DNA of 64,000 nucleotides from Mycobacterium asiaticum. Its GTDB lineage: Bacteria; Actinomycetota; Actinomycetes; Mycobacteriales; Mycobacteriaceae. Both the position numbers and the translations under genes were made by a program. Shown piece after piece: positions 50,953 to 60,491 of the stretch. The stretch covers positions 1 through 64,000 of the forward strand of contig NZ_LZMH01000073.1 of assembly GCF_001673635.1 (NCBI RefSeq), in the 5' to 3' direction. The stretch's first letter is position 1, and every line of letters starts with the position of its first letter. The notes under the pieces were generated by a model. The model saw nothing but the letters and a program-made list of their open reading frames with translations. It did not search any database and was not told the origin of the DNA.

Positions 50953-52158
50953 ATGTCGCAACGCCTCGGGCCGAAGCTGGTCAGCTTCGCCACCGAGATC
51001 GCCGACGACACCGTCGAGCAGGCAAAAGTCACGGCGTCCATGGCGTTCGTGCACCCGCACGTGTCTTTGATGCCCGACGCGCACCTCGGCAAGGGTTCGG
51101 CCGTCGGCACCGTCATCCCCACCAGGGGCGCCGTGATCCCCGCGGCCGTCGGGGTCGACATCGGATGTGGCATGGTCGCCGCCAAGACGCGGTTCACAGA
51201 GCACGATTTGGACGCCAGGGTCGACGGTGGCTACACACCCAAGCTCAGAACGCTGCGACGCCTGGTCGAGGACGCGATTCCGTTGTCACCCGGCAACTAC
51301 AACAAGACCCTGCAACGCTTCCCATTCACCGCCGAGAAGCACAACGAACTGCTTCGACTGCAGGCCGACCTCGACGTCGACCTGTCACACAGCCCAAAGT
51401 GGAAGGAGCAGTTGGGATCTCTAGGTGGTGGAAACCACTTCATCGAGTTGTGTTTGGACACCGAGGGTAACGTCTGGCTGTTCCTGCACAGCGGTTCCCG
51501 CGGTGTCGGCAACAAGATTGCCCAACGCCACATCAACATCGCCCTGCAGCAGTGCACGAAGGAGCCGTTGATCAAGCTTCCGAACCGGGACCTTGCGTTC
51601 CTCACGGAAGGCACTCCCGAATTCGACCGGTACATCAAGGATCTGCGCTGGGCACAACGATTCGCCTATCTCAACCGCGCCGAGATGATGGACCGGTTCG
51701 TCCACGTGTTCGCCGAATGGTTGGGCGTGCCCGCCGAACACGTGGAAGTCGACCGCGTCAACGCCCACCACAACTACACCGCGCCGACCAAGATCGACGG
51801 CGAGGCAGTCTGGCTGACCCGCAAGGGCGCAATTGACGCGACCGAGGGCAAGCTGGGCATCATCCCCGGATCGATGGGCAGCCGCTCATACATCGTGCGC
51901 GGCAAGGGAAACCGTGACGGCTTGTGGTCGGCGCCGCACGGCGCCGGGCGCCGGTACAGCAGGACGAAGGCCAAGCAGCTGTTCTCCGAGCAGGATCTGG
52001 CCGCCGCGATGGTGGGTATCGAATACCGCCACGGCAAGGAGTGGATCGACGAGATTCCGCAGGCCTACAAGGACATTGACCAGGTGATGGCGGACGCGGA
52101 ACCGCTCGTCGAGATAGTCACCTCGCTGCGGCAGATCATGAACGTCAAGGGCACCTAG
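50953..52158 (+). CDS. rtcB: RNA-splicing ligase RtcB
   Basis: A 401-residue RtcB ligase, which joins 2',3'-cyclic phosphate or 3'-phosphate RNA ends to 5'-OH ends using GTP and Mn2+. Metal and guanylate site motifs are GVDIGCGMVA (Cys, about residue 75), GGGNHFIE (about 160), HSGSRGVGN (about 183) and NAHHNYTAP (about 270). GGGAG precedes ATG 50953. It lies 138 bp from the divergent tRNA-fMet gene. The stop overlaps the convergent ubiD stop by four bases. Confidence 0.92.
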   Translation: MSQRLGPKLVSFATEIADDTVEQAKVTASMAFVHPHVSLMPDAHLGKGSAVGTVIPTRGAVIPAAVGVDIGCGMVAAKTRFTEHDLDARVDGGYTPKLRTLRRLVEDAIPLSPGNYNKTLQRFPFTAEKHNELLRLQADLDVDLSHSPKWKEQLGSLGGGNHFIELCLDTEGNVWLFLHSGSRGVGNKIAQRHINIALQQCTKEPLIKLPNRDLAFLTEGTPEFDRYIKDLRWAQRFAYLNRAEMMDRFVHVFAEWLGVPAEHVEVDRVNAHHNYTAPTKIDGEAVWLTRKGAIDATEGKLGIIPGSMGSRSYIVRGKGNRDGLWSAPHGAGRRYSRTKAKQLFSEQDLAAAMVGIEYRHGKEWIDEIPQAYKDIDQVMADAEPLVEIVTSLRQIMNVKGT

Positions 52159-53708
52159 ACGTCCGGCAGGCGCTTGCTGAGCTGCTCCATCGTCAGCAGT
52201 TCACGGCGTTCCGCGCTCAGATACGGGATGCCGATTCCCAGCTCGTCCCACCGGGCGGCAACCCGGGCCTCCAGCGCCGGCGAGATCTTGTTGACCGCCG
52301 GATAGTGGCGTCCACCCCACTCCGGGCGCGGCTCGAACTCCCAGCTGCGCGTGGCGTCGATGAGCACCCGCGTCCACTCACCGCTGCCATACCTGCCCAT
52401 GTCCGCCTTTTGCGGTGGCGTGGAGGGGTCCAGAGGTGAGCCGAGTGTGTGCCCATAGAAGGAGATGTCACCGAGGCCGGCGTTGACGCGGTAGGCCATC
52501 GCCCAGTCGAGTGCCACCGGATCGTGAATGTCGATGTCCTCCTCGACGACCATCACGTTCTTGTAGAACCAGATGGAGCCGCTGGTCCCCCACAGCGCCG
52601 CAGCGACCTGCTGCGCGTGGCCGCGGTAAGCCTTATGGATCTGCACGACGATGTTGGTGCCGTTCGACACCTGCGACATCCAGACATCGGTCACGCCGCG
52701 AACCCCTTGGCTTTCCAGTACATTCCAGGCGATCGCCGAGCGGGCGTAGTTGATCATCGAATCCTCGACCAGAAGACCCGGCCGCATCCCTTCCAGCGAA
52801 CCCCGCAGCACCGGATCGTTGCGATGGGTGATCCGGGTGACCCGCAGCACCGGCGTCGGTGCCGCGTGGCCGTCGAGGTACCCGGGGTATTCCGCGAACG
52901 GTCCCTCGGGCAGATAGGTTGCCGGGTCAGGGTCGAGATACCCCTCGACGACGATCTCGGCGCTCGCCGGAACATGCAACGGCACCGTTTCGCACGGCAC
53001 CAGATCTACCGGCCGACCGAGCAACGCGCCCATCATGTCCCACTCGCAGACATCCTTTGGGAACGGGCTGCCGGCGCAGAACGGCAACACGTCGTGCCAG
53101 CCGTAGACGATGGCCACCGGCATCGGCTCCGGCTTGTACTGCTGAAGATGACCGCCCCACCCTTGGATGGGCGCCAACAGTTTGGCGATCTTGTCCCGGT
53201 CGACGATCATGCCGCGGTAGACGCCGATGTTGTCGCGCCCGGTCACCTTGTCCTCGGTGACGACGCCGCAGAATGTGTCGATATACCGACCGCCGTCGGC
53301 GGCATGCCATTTCGGCGCCGGAAACTGCCAGAGGTCGATCTCATCGCCGGAGACGATGTTCTCCTTGACCGGACCGGTCTGCACAATGCGAGGCGGAATC
53401 GGTTTCAGGAAAGCGTCTTTGAGGTGCCGAACGACCGCGGCATCGGGGGCGCTCGGCGGCAGGCCCAGCATGAGCCGGATCTGACACCGGTTCCCGATCG
53501 CCGACGTCAGAAATTTGGTGCACCGGGTGTCTTCGTGGCCGACGATGTTCTCGAACAGCAGCGCCGGGCCGCCCAGGGCCAGATTCGCCCGGGTGATCGC
53601 GCCGATTTCCTCGTCCCAGTCCACCCGGGCCGTAACATGCCGCAACTGGCCCGCGGCATCGAGGGTGGCCAGCCAACTGCGCAGGTCGGGTCCCGGTTCG
53701 TTGCTCAC
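52155..53708 (-). CDS. ubiD: UbiD-family prFMN-dependent decarboxylase
   Basis: A 517-residue UbiD-type (de)carboxylase that needs prenylated FMN, made by UbiX. Family segments are GPALLFENIVGHEDTRC, DNIGVYRGMIVDRDKI, PFAEYPGYLDGH and PVLRVTRITHRNDPVL. GTG 53706-53708 overlaps the ubiX stop (GTGA), which rejects a longer upstream start. Substrates of this family are aromatic or alpha,beta-unsaturated acids; the exact one is open. Confidence 0.9.
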   Translation of the reverse strand: MSNEPGPDLRSWLATLDAAGQLRHVTARVDWDEEIGAITRANLALGGPALLFENIVGHEDTRCTKFLTSAIGNRCQIRLMLGLPPSAPDAAVVRHLKDAFLKPIPPRIVQTGPVKENIVSGDEIDLWQFPAPKWHAADGGRYIDTFCGVVTEDKVTGRDNIGVYRGMIVDRDKIAKLLAPIQGWGGHLQQYKPEPMPVAIVYGWHDVLPFCAGSPFPKDVCEWDMMGALLGRPVDLVPCETVPLHVPASAEIVVEGYLDPDPATYLPEGPFAEYPGYLDGHAAPTPVLRVTRITHRNDPVLRGSLEGMRPGLLVEDSMINYARSAIAWNVLESQGVRGVTDVWMSQVSNGTNIVVQIHKAYRGHAQQVAAALWGTSGSIWFYKNVMVVEEDIDIHDPVALDWAMAYRVNAGLGDISFYGHTLGSPLDPSTPPQKADMGRYGSGEWTRVLIDATRSWEFEPRPEWGGRHYPAVNKISPALEARVAARWDELGIGIPYLSAERRELLTMEQLSKRLPDV

Positions 53709-54298
53709 GATGTCACCCCCGCAACCTCTCGTGTGCCGTTCACGCCGTCTTTCCAACGTTTAATCAGGTCGTGCTCGATGCCGAGTTGATCGATGACCCG
53801 GCCGACGACGTAGTCGGTCACCTCGGCGATGGAGGTGGGCCGCGCGTAGTACGCAACCGTCGGTGGAAAGATCACCGCCCCCATCCGCGCCAGGTATTGC
53901 ATGTTGTCCAAATGGATCTCACTCAACGGTGCCTCACGCGCGACCAGAACCAGCTTGCGGCGTTCCTTTAGGGTTACGTCGGCAGCACGGGTGATCAGAT
54001 TGTCGCTGAAGCCGATTCGGATGGCGCTCAAGGTTTTCATGCTGCACGGGCAGACCACCATGCCGTCCGTGCGGAAGGACCCACTGGAAATGCCGGCGGC
54101 GAGGTCACGCGCACTGTATGTGTGTGACGCCAAGGCCCGGACATCGTTGACCGTGTGATCCGTCTCCATTTTTATCGTCGCGCGAGCCCAATCACTCAGT
54201 ACGAGATGGGTTTCGACGTCGAGGTCGCGGAGAACTTCCAGCAGACGGATACCGAGGGCGGCTCCGGTTGCACCGGTCATGCCAACTACCAAACGCAT
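53705..54298 (-). CDS. ubiX: UbiX flavin prenyltransferase
   Basis: A 197-residue UbiX. The N-terminal flavin motif is MRLVVGMTGATGAALGIRLL, the mid motif VVCPCSMKTLSAIRIG, and LVLVAREAPLSEIHLDNM is the prenyl-site segment. It makes prFMN for the coupled UbiD. It lies five bases downstream of the mutase-like gene. Confidence 0.92.
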   Translation of the reverse strand: MRLVVGMTGATGAALGIRLLEVLRDLDVETHLVLSDWARATIKMETDHTVNDVRALASHTYSARDLAAGISSGSFRTDGMVVCPCSMKTLSAIRIGFSDNLITRAADVTLKERRKLVLVAREAPLSEIHLDNMQYLARMGAVIFPPTVAYYARPTSIAEVTDYVVGRVIDQLGIEHDLIKRWKDGVNGTREVAGVTS

Positions 54299-54303
54299 GA
54301 TGA

Positions 54304-54741
54304 TCACTCCTCGGACAGTCCACGCGTCAAGCCCGAAACAATCAGCACCACCGCGCTGAGGAACGCGTACCGCATGCTCCGGAAACCGAGCAGGACCAGG
54401 CGCTCCTGCCACGGCTTGCCGTGATGTCCCTGCGACAACGTCGGATTGGCGGCAGCGGTGCCGAGCGCGGCACCAACCGTGGTGAACAGCCAGTTGCCGT
54501 ACGTTCCGTAGAGGGTCGTCCAGCGCGCTGCGCGCGCGAGATTGGGCGGCAGGTCGAGCTGGGTCCAGACCGCACCCAGCGCGATCAGGAAGGTCCCGTT
54601 CATCACCCCCTCCAGGTGCGCCGAAAGGGCCATGCGCATGTTGGTGAAGCGGCGTTGCTGGGTGCCTGTCACTACGCCAATCAGGAACAACAGCATGCCA
54701 TGCCAGACCAAACGCCGGCCCGTCACTTGCTTCTCGGTCAT
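54304..54741 (-). CDS. Hydroxylaminobenzene mutase-like membrane protein
   Basis: A 145-residue protein with four helices (about 12-28, 45-62, 76-97, 120-138). WHGMLLFLIGVVTG and MALSAHLEGVMNGTFLIALG resemble HabA/HabB hydroxylaminobenzene mutases, which rearrange hydroxylaminobenzene to 2-aminophenol. GAGGAGG precedes ATG 54739-54741. First gene of an operon with ubiX and ubiD. The function is by similarity of motifs recalled, so the exact reaction is uncertain. Confidence 0.65.
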   Translation of the reverse strand: MTEKQVTGRRLVWHGMLLFLIGVVTGTQQRRFTNMRMALSAHLEGVMNGTFLIALGAVWTQLDLPPNLARAARWTTLYGTYGNWLFTTVGAALGTAAANPTLSQGHHGKPWQERLVLLGFRSMRYAFLSAVVLIVSGLTRGLSEE

Positions 54742-54944
54742 GGGAACCACCTCCTCGAACCGGTGCGGTGCCGCACCTTCCGAGTTCGAATCCCGGCCCA
54801 CCAGCACGGTCGCCCGCAGGCTTCCGCACGAGGCCGCGATACACCATCGCGGTACGGATCGGGGCTTCAAACTCATGCGTCAAGCATCGGCGCCCCCGGC
54901 GTTCACCTACTTAGGGCAACGAGACCTGTTTCCCACACTTTGGG

Positions 54945-55850
54945 TCATCGAGCGGTCCGCGCGGCGAGCAAGTATTTGATCGCGCCCTGCCCGTTGGAAC
55001 TGGTGTCCATGTCACCGACCGGCACCCCCGCCGCCTGCAGCAGGTCGGTCAGGTCGCGGGAGCTGGTGGCCCAGCCGTGCGTTAGCAAGTAATTGTCCGC
55101 GTCGTTGCGTTCATGCGTATACGTCAGCCCGCTGAGGTCGGCGTCGAGCCCGTACTGCCGCCAGGTTTCCCCCAGCTCCGCCATCAAGGTTCCGATGGAC
55201 TGGGCCCCGCGTGGCAAGTGGTCGGCGATCAGTCGGCTGCCCGGGGCGCTGAGTGCGGTGATGTCGTCGAGCATGTGATTCTGCGCGTCACCGGGGAGAT
55301 ACCCGATCATCAGTCCCTCAAGCATCCACGCGCTGGGCCGTGAGCTGTCAAAGCCTGCCTCCTGCAGCGCCGTTGGCCAGTCCTGGCGTAGATCGGTTCC
55401 CACCGTGCGCAATTCGGCCGCCGGGCTCGCGCCGATCTCGGCCAATGTCGAGCGCTTGAACTCGAGCACCGCGGGTTGATCGATCTCGTAAACCACGGCG
55501 TCCGCCGGCCATGCCAACCGGTAGACACGCGAATCCAGCCCCGAGCCGACGATCACAGCCTGCTGGATACCGGCGGCCGTCGCGTCCGGGAAGAACTGGT
55601 CGAAGAAGTGCGCCCTTACCGCGAAAAAATCTGCTATCCAGGCACTTCCGAGATCGGAATACTCGAGGTCGCCGCGTGCCAATCGCGCGAAGAAATCGAC
55701 ACCGGCAGCGCTGACCAGGGGTGCGGCATAGGGATCGTTGATGATCGGCTTTGGCTGCCTGCTGGCCGCTGCCCTGGCCGCAGCGACCATGGTGGCTGTC
55801 ACACCCACGCTAGTCGCCAGGTCCCAGGTGTCGTTCTCACTTCGTGCCAT
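54945..55850 (-). CDS. SAM-dependent methyltransferase (PPM1/LCMT family)
   Basis: A 301-residue member of the mycobacterial leucine-carboxyl-methyltransferase-like family. VGVTATMVAAARA, VIVGSGLDSRVYRLAWP (SAM motif I, about residue 85-105) and the DADLSGLTYTHERNDA segment are typical. GAAGGGA precedes ATG 55848-55850 (MARSEND). Substrates of this large family are mostly unknown. It lies 11 bp downstream of the FAD monooxygenase. Confidence 0.9.
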   Translation of the reverse strand: MARSENDTWDLATSVGVTATMVAAARAAASRQPKPIINDPYAAPLVSAAGVDFFARLARGDLEYSDLGSAWIADFFAVRAHFFDQFFPDATAAGIQQAVIVGSGLDSRVYRLAWPADAVVYEIDQPAVLEFKRSTLAEIGASPAAELRTVGTDLRQDWPTALQEAGFDSSRPSAWMLEGLMIGYLPGDAQNHMLDDITALSAPGSRLIADHLPRGAQSIGTLMAELGETWRQYGLDADLSGLTYTHERNDADNYLLTHGWATSSRDLTDLLQAAGVPVGDMDTSSNGQGAIKYLLAARTAR

Positions 55851-55861
55851 GTTGTCCCTTC

Positions 55862-57205
55862 TCATCGAATGACGGTGCGCAGCAACGTTGATGCGGTGGT
55901 GAGCGGCCCACGTCGACCGACCATATTCATCAGGTGCAGGAATCGCTGAAACACCAATGGATCGGTCTGTGCCGCGGTAACCATGCGATCAACAACTGCA
56001 TTTCGCATCCGGACCGACGCGGTTCGCTTCCCCGCGATCTGCGGCAGCGCGAGGTCAGAACTCACCGCCATCCGCCAAGCCACACCCACTTCTTTCGCCG
56101 CGCGGCGAAAGAATCGCCGCGGCAGATCTCCGTCGCCGTGGCGCAGGCAATCGCGCAGGATCAGTGCCTCGATGGCGGCGATCGTCATGCCTTGGCCGTA
56201 AAGCGGGTTGAAACTGCACATGGCGTCCCCCAGCACGATCAGGCCGTCGGGCGTGTGGGGCAGCTTGTCGTACCGCCGCCACCGGTTAGCCGGGAACTTG
56301 TACTGCGTGACGTCGGCAAGTGGTTCCGCGGACCGCGCGGCCGCCAGCACATGTGGTGGTGCGACATCTGTCAGGCAGTCGAACAACGCGGCACGGTCGG
56401 TGGGCGCTGGATGACCTGCCAGCGTCTGCACGGCCAGCATGTAGTTGTCATTCTCGCCGGCGAACATCGCAAAGGCCAAGGGGCGATTCGGCTCGGCCGC
56501 GGTGAGGACCATGTTTTCCCGCAATCTGCCGGGCGCTACGTAGACCGGCAAACCTGAGTAGGTGACGTGGACCTTCAGTTCATCTTCGAGTGGCCGACGA
56601 TAGCCCAGTTGCTCGAGCAGGATTGGGGTCCGTGAGCCGCGGCCGGTGGCGTCTACCACGAGATCTGCTGCGAGGGTTCGCTCCGCACCAGAGTCGCGCC
56701 GTGCCAACACCACACCGGTCACGCGACCGCGCTGCTGCGTCGATGTCAGCCGTACCGCGTCGTGGGCTTCGGCGAACGTCACATTGCCAATGGCCTGCAC
56801 TCGGCGACGCAACCGCCACTCAAGAAACGGTCGGTGCGCGTAATGGACGACGATCGACCCCGGGTCCGGGATCCTGCCGGAACGCAGCAGTTGGCTTCCC
56901 CCGAAGGTCATGCATAGCCGTGACAGGTCACCGTCGTCCCAGACCCGCGCACCGCCGGCGACCAGGTCGGTAAGAAAGCCGGGGAACAGCTCCTCCATGC
57001 TTTGCGTTGCGCGTGCGGACGGGATGTGTGGCAGGGCGCCCTGAGGAGTTCCCCGACGGTTCAGCGGGCCGTTGGGTAACGAATCACGTTCGACGACAGT
57101 CACGTCGCCGTAATGATCAGCAAGCACCCGGGCGGCCAGCAGTCCGGCAATGCCGGCCCCGAGCACGACGGCACTACCGCTCGATTCAGACACCTTCGGC
57201 TCCAA
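55862..57205 (-). CDS. FAD-dependent monooxygenase-like protein
   Basis: A 447-residue flavoprotein. The N-terminal dinucleotide motif is VVLGAGIAGLLAARVLADHY, the DG motif is VVDATGRGSRTP and the GD motif is LIVLGDAMCSFNPLYGQGMT near residue 325. It resembles halogenase/hydroxylase-like group A enzymes. The start may be ATG 57203-57205 or GTG 57191-57193; both overlap the AraC stop, so expression is coupled with the regulator. Confidence 0.85.
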   Translation of the reverse strand: MEPKVSESSGSAVVLGAGIAGLLAARVLADHYGDVTVVERDSLPNGPLNRRGTPQGALPHIPSARATQSMEELFPGFLTDLVAGGARVWDDGDLSRLCMTFGGSQLLRSGRIPDPGSIVVHYAHRPFLEWRLRRRVQAIGNVTFAEAHDAVRLTSTQQRGRVTGVVLARRDSGAERTLAADLVVDATGRGSRTPILLEQLGYRRPLEDELKVHVTYSGLPVYVAPGRLRENMVLTAAEPNRPLAFAMFAGENDNYMLAVQTLAGHPAPTDRAALFDCLTDVAPPHVLAAARSAEPLADVTQYKFPANRWRRYDKLPHTPDGLIVLGDAMCSFNPLYGQGMTIAAIEALILRDCLRHGDGDLPRRFFRRAAKEVGVAWRMAVSSDLALPQIAGKRTASVRMRNAVVDRMVTAAQTDPLVFQRFLHLMNMVGRRGPLTTASTLLRTVIR

Positions 57206-58151
57206 GCTTGTTCGCCCGATATTCGGTCGGTGTGATGGCGAGCCGCCGACGCATCACGGTGGCCAGGTGTTGCGGACTGGCGAACCCGCATAGCTCCGCG
57301 ATTTCACCGATACTCAAGGAGGGGTTACCCAGCAGCTCGCAGGCTTTCGCGACACGGCGGTTCATCAACCACCGATGGGGCGGCTCCCCCATGCCTTCAC
57401 GGAACAGTGTTGCCACGCGCGCCGCGGACAGTCCTACCAGTCCGGCGAGGTCGTCCAGGCCGACATCATCGGACACGTGCGCTTCGAGATAGTCGACCAG
57501 CCGCTTCAGTCGCCAATCACGATAGCCGGCAACACTTCTCTCGCTTCTGGGAATCGAACCGGACAGGCTGGAATGCTCCCGGATCAGGCGAACGGCCAGA
57601 TGCTGGGCGAGCAGGTCGATCGTCATTGCCGAATACGCGTCGGGGTAGCTCATCTCGCGAACGATTTGACGGCCGATGCTTTCCACGAACGGATCACGCG
57701 AGCACATCGGGTCGATGAGGGATACGGAGCCGGCTGTCTTCAGCACACCGCTCTGCGCGGCGACGCGTTCGACCAGCCTGTGCGGTAGATACACGTGCAG
57801 GTAACTGAACGGCCGCTCTGACCTGAATATCCCTCGGGGATGTTCGCCGGCCGCGACCAGGTTCATATGGAACGCCGGATGCGGGCGGCTCCACTTCTTG
57901 CGGCCGTTGGCGAAGTAGGTGTGGTGGTGGTTGCCGGTGAGCGCGAGGGCAACCAGATCTATGTTTTCCCGCGCCGGCCCCCGCAGCTCGTAGACCGGCT
58001 CACCGTGAAAGCGCCAGATCGCCGCTGACACGCCGTGGCTCGCAGACGTGATGCGCTTGTGCGGCGCGAAACCCACCGCACTCGCGATGTTCTCGGGCGC
58101 GGTGGCCACCGTATAAGTGCACGAGGAATCGAGGAGTGGTCGCGAAATCAC
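57186..58151 (-). CDS. AraC-family regulator
   Basis: A 321-residue regulator with a C-terminal double HTH (about residues 215-315; LDDLAGLVGLSAARVATLFR, SIGEIAELCGFASPQHLATV). The N-terminus is an effector domain. GTG 58149-58151 is the start. It probably controls the downstream FAD monooxygenase and methyltransferase genes and perhaps the divergent aldehyde dehydrogenase. The 170 bp between them hold CATGTG-like repeats. Confidence 0.88.
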   Translation of the reverse strand: MISRPLLDSSCTYTVATAPENIASAVGFAPHKRITSASHGVSAAIWRFHGEPVYELRGPARENIDLVALALTGNHHHTYFANGRKKWSRPHPAFHMNLVAAGEHPRGIFRSERPFSYLHVYLPHRLVERVAAQSGVLKTAGSVSLIDPMCSRDPFVESIGRQIVREMSYPDAYSAMTIDLLAQHLAVRLIREHSSLSGSIPRSERSVAGYRDWRLKRLVDYLEAHVSDDVGLDDLAGLVGLSAARVATLFREGMGEPPHRWLMNRRVAKACELLGNPSLSIGEIAELCGFASPQHLATVMRRRLAITPTEYRANKLGAEGV

Positions 58152-58320
58152 AAGTGCCAGTTTGGGGTCGGTGACGAACCGTCAAGGCCGGGTATCGAGA
58201 CACTTTTCCCTCAAATCGCGACACGTCACATGGATGTGCATCGCATGTACACGGCACATGCCAGAGACACGCGTCGGGTGACGCGCTTCCGGTAGAAGGG
58301 TGACGAACGAAAGGATCGCA

Positions 58321-59766
58321 GTGGACTTGATTGAGGGGAAGCTCTTTAGCGACGGGCAGTTTCGCGACGCCGAGGGTGTCGAGCCGGTGCTGGAAGCCGC
58401 GACAGAAGCGGTCCTGGGTCTCGGAGCGAGCGCCTCCCGCGGTGACATCGACGACGCCGTGGCCGCGGCCCGGCGCGCGCTCCCCGGCTGGCGGTCGACT
58501 CCGCCCACCGACCGCGCCAAAGCCCTCTATCGGCTGGCCGACGCGCTCGAGGCACGAGCGCCCCACACGAGTGAGCTGTGCACCCGGGAGACGGGCGCCC
58601 CTATCGCGTACTCCCGGCAGGCGAACGGGTTCCTGCCGACGGTGATTTTTCGGTACTACGCCGGATTGATCGATGCAACCGAAACCGAGGAGTTCAGGCC
58701 AAGTCTCGCGGGGCACACCCTGGTGCGACAGGAGCCGATCGGCGTGGTGGGCGCCATCGTTCCATGGAATGTGCCCCAACTCCTGGCGACGATGAAGCTG
58801 GCCCCGGCACTGGCGGCGGGCTGCACCGTGGTCTTCAAACCGGCGCCCGAGACGGCGCTGGACGCGCTGGCGATCGCACAGGCGGCCGTCGAGGCCGGCC
58901 TACCACCCGGCGTTCTCAACGTCGTCCCGGGCGGACGTGAGGTCGGCGCGTATTTGGTCGCTCACCCCGATATTGACAAGGTGGCGTTCACCGGGTCGAC
59001 GGACACGGGACGGCTCATCGGGCAGACGTGCGGGCAACTTGTCCGGCCCATAACGCTGGAGCTGGGTGGGAAATCTGCCGCCATCATCCTGGACGACGCC
59101 GACTTGGAATTCACCATCCAAGGCCTGCGAACGGTGTCCTTCGGCAACAACGGCCAATTGTGTTACGCCAGCACCCGAATCCTCGCGCCGCACAGCCGCT
59201 ATGGGGAGTTCGTCGACGCGCTCGCCGAGATGGCTGACGCGCTGGTCGTCGGGAACCCGCTCGACGAGGCGGTCGAGATCGGCCCGATGGTTAGTTCGCG
59301 CCAGCAGCAACGCGTATTGAACTATATCGAGATCGGGAGGGGCGAAGGCGCCCGAATCGTCACGGGCGGCGGTGTACCGGCAGGTTGCCGCCGCGGCTGG
59401 TATGTGGCGCCGACGGTGTTTGCCAACGTGCACAATTCGGCGCGAATCGCCCGCGAGGAGATCTTCGGACCGGTGCTGGCGGTGATCCCCTACGAGTCGG
59501 ATCGTGAAGCGATCGACATCGCCAATGACTCGGAGTTCGGACTCGCGGGCAGCGTGTGGTCGTCCGACGAGGTACGGGCGACGCAGGTGGCCGGTGCCGT
59601 CCAGACGGGAACGATCGGCATCAACATGTATCAGCCCGACTTGGGCGCCCCCTTCGGCGGCATCAAGGCCAGCGGTTTCGGCCGTGAACTCGGGCCTGAG
59701 GGTTTGGCCGCCTATCAGACGACCAGGTCGATCTTCAATGCGGCCGGCGCCGCTGCAGCACGGTGA
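58321..59766 (+). CDS. Aldehyde dehydrogenase
   Basis: A 481-residue NAD(P)-dependent aldehyde dehydrogenase. VPWNVPQLLATMKLAPALAA, FTGSTDTGRLIG, the catalytic Glu in TLELGGKSAAI and the nucleophile in FGNNGQLCYASTRI are present, with EEIFGPVLAVIPY near the end. GTG 58321 has AAAGGA at good spacing; GTG 58300 is a weaker alternative. It overlaps the hydrolase start by four bases. Confidence 0.92.
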   Translation: MDLIEGKLFSDGQFRDAEGVEPVLEAATEAVLGLGASASRGDIDDAVAAARRALPGWRSTPPTDRAKALYRLADALEARAPHTSELCTRETGAPIAYSRQANGFLPTVIFRYYAGLIDATETEEFRPSLAGHTLVRQEPIGVVGAIVPWNVPQLLATMKLAPALAAGCTVVFKPAPETALDALAIAQAAVEAGLPPGVLNVVPGGREVGAYLVAHPDIDKVAFTGSTDTGRLIGQTCGQLVRPITLELGGKSAAIILDDADLEFTIQGLRTVSFGNNGQLCYASTRILAPHSRYGEFVDALAEMADALVVGNPLDEAVEIGPMVSSRQQQRVLNYIEIGRGEGARIVTGGGVPAGCRRGWYVAPTVFANVHNSARIAREEIFGPVLAVIPYESDREAIDIANDSEFGLAGSVWSSDEVRATQVAGAVQTGTIGINMYQPDLGAPFGGIKASGFGRELGPEGLAAYQTTRSIFNAAGAAAAR

Positions 59767-60473
59767 ACCCGTCCGCAACGTACGTCCTGGTCCCCGGCAG
59801 CTGGCACGGCGGCTGGTCCTGGCAACCGGTAGCCAAACGGCTTCGCGCGCAGGGGCATCGGGCGGTCACCCTGACGCTCCCCGGCCTCGGCGACGGCGAT
59901 GACTCCTCAGGACACCGGCTCAGCGACGCGGTCGACCACATCGTTCGCGAAGTGCGTCGCCTGCCGTCCGACAACGTGGTCCTGGTTGCCCACAGCTGGG
60001 GTGGCTACCCCGCCACCGGCGCGGCCGGACTACTTGTCGGGCGCGTCAGCAAGATCGTGTACCTCAATGCGCAGATACCGGTTCGGGGCAGAAGCCTGGT
60101 GGACGACGATCCACCGGAGCTGCGCGAACACAATCTGCGGTTGATCGCCGAATCAGCGACCGGCTCCATTGCGGCCACGCTCGAAGACGTACAGCGGGGG
60201 TTCATGCAAGACGTAGCGCCCGAGCTGCAGCGACTGGTCGCTGACCTGCTCACCCCGCAGCCCGGCCGCTACTTCACCGACGCTCTTGATGTCGATGCGG
60301 CGACGCTTGGCATTCCCGTCGCCTATCTCGCCAGCGACCGCGATCAGGCGTTGCAGTGGCCGGCCGCTGAGTTCGCGGCCCGGCTCAACGTGCCACCCAT
60401 CCCTGTCCCGGGCACCCACAACGCCATGCTGACCCATCCGGACGAAATTGCCCAAGCGATCCTGACCGTCTGA
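59763..60473 (+). CDS. Alpha/beta hydrolase
   Basis: A 236-residue hydrolase of the salicylate-esterase/EstC type. VLVPGSWHGGWSWQPVAKRL gives the oxyanion hole, VAHSWGGYP the nucleophile near residue 80, and PGTHNAMLTHPDE the catalytic His. GTG 59763 overlaps the aldehyde dehydrogenase stop, so the pair is cotranslated and may act in one catabolic route. Confidence 0.88.
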   Translation: MNPSATYVLVPGSWHGGWSWQPVAKRLRAQGHRAVTLTLPGLGDGDDSSGHRLSDAVDHIVREVRRLPSDNVVLVAHSWGGYPATGAAGLLVGRVSKIVYLNAQIPVRGRSLVDDDPPELREHNLRLIAESATGSIAATLEDVQRGFMQDVAPELQRLVADLLTPQPGRYFTDALDVDAATLGIPVAYLASDRDQALQWPAAEFAARLNVPPIPVPGTHNAMLTHPDEIAQAILTV

Positions 60474-60491
60474 ACAGCGGTGCGCGAAAAA

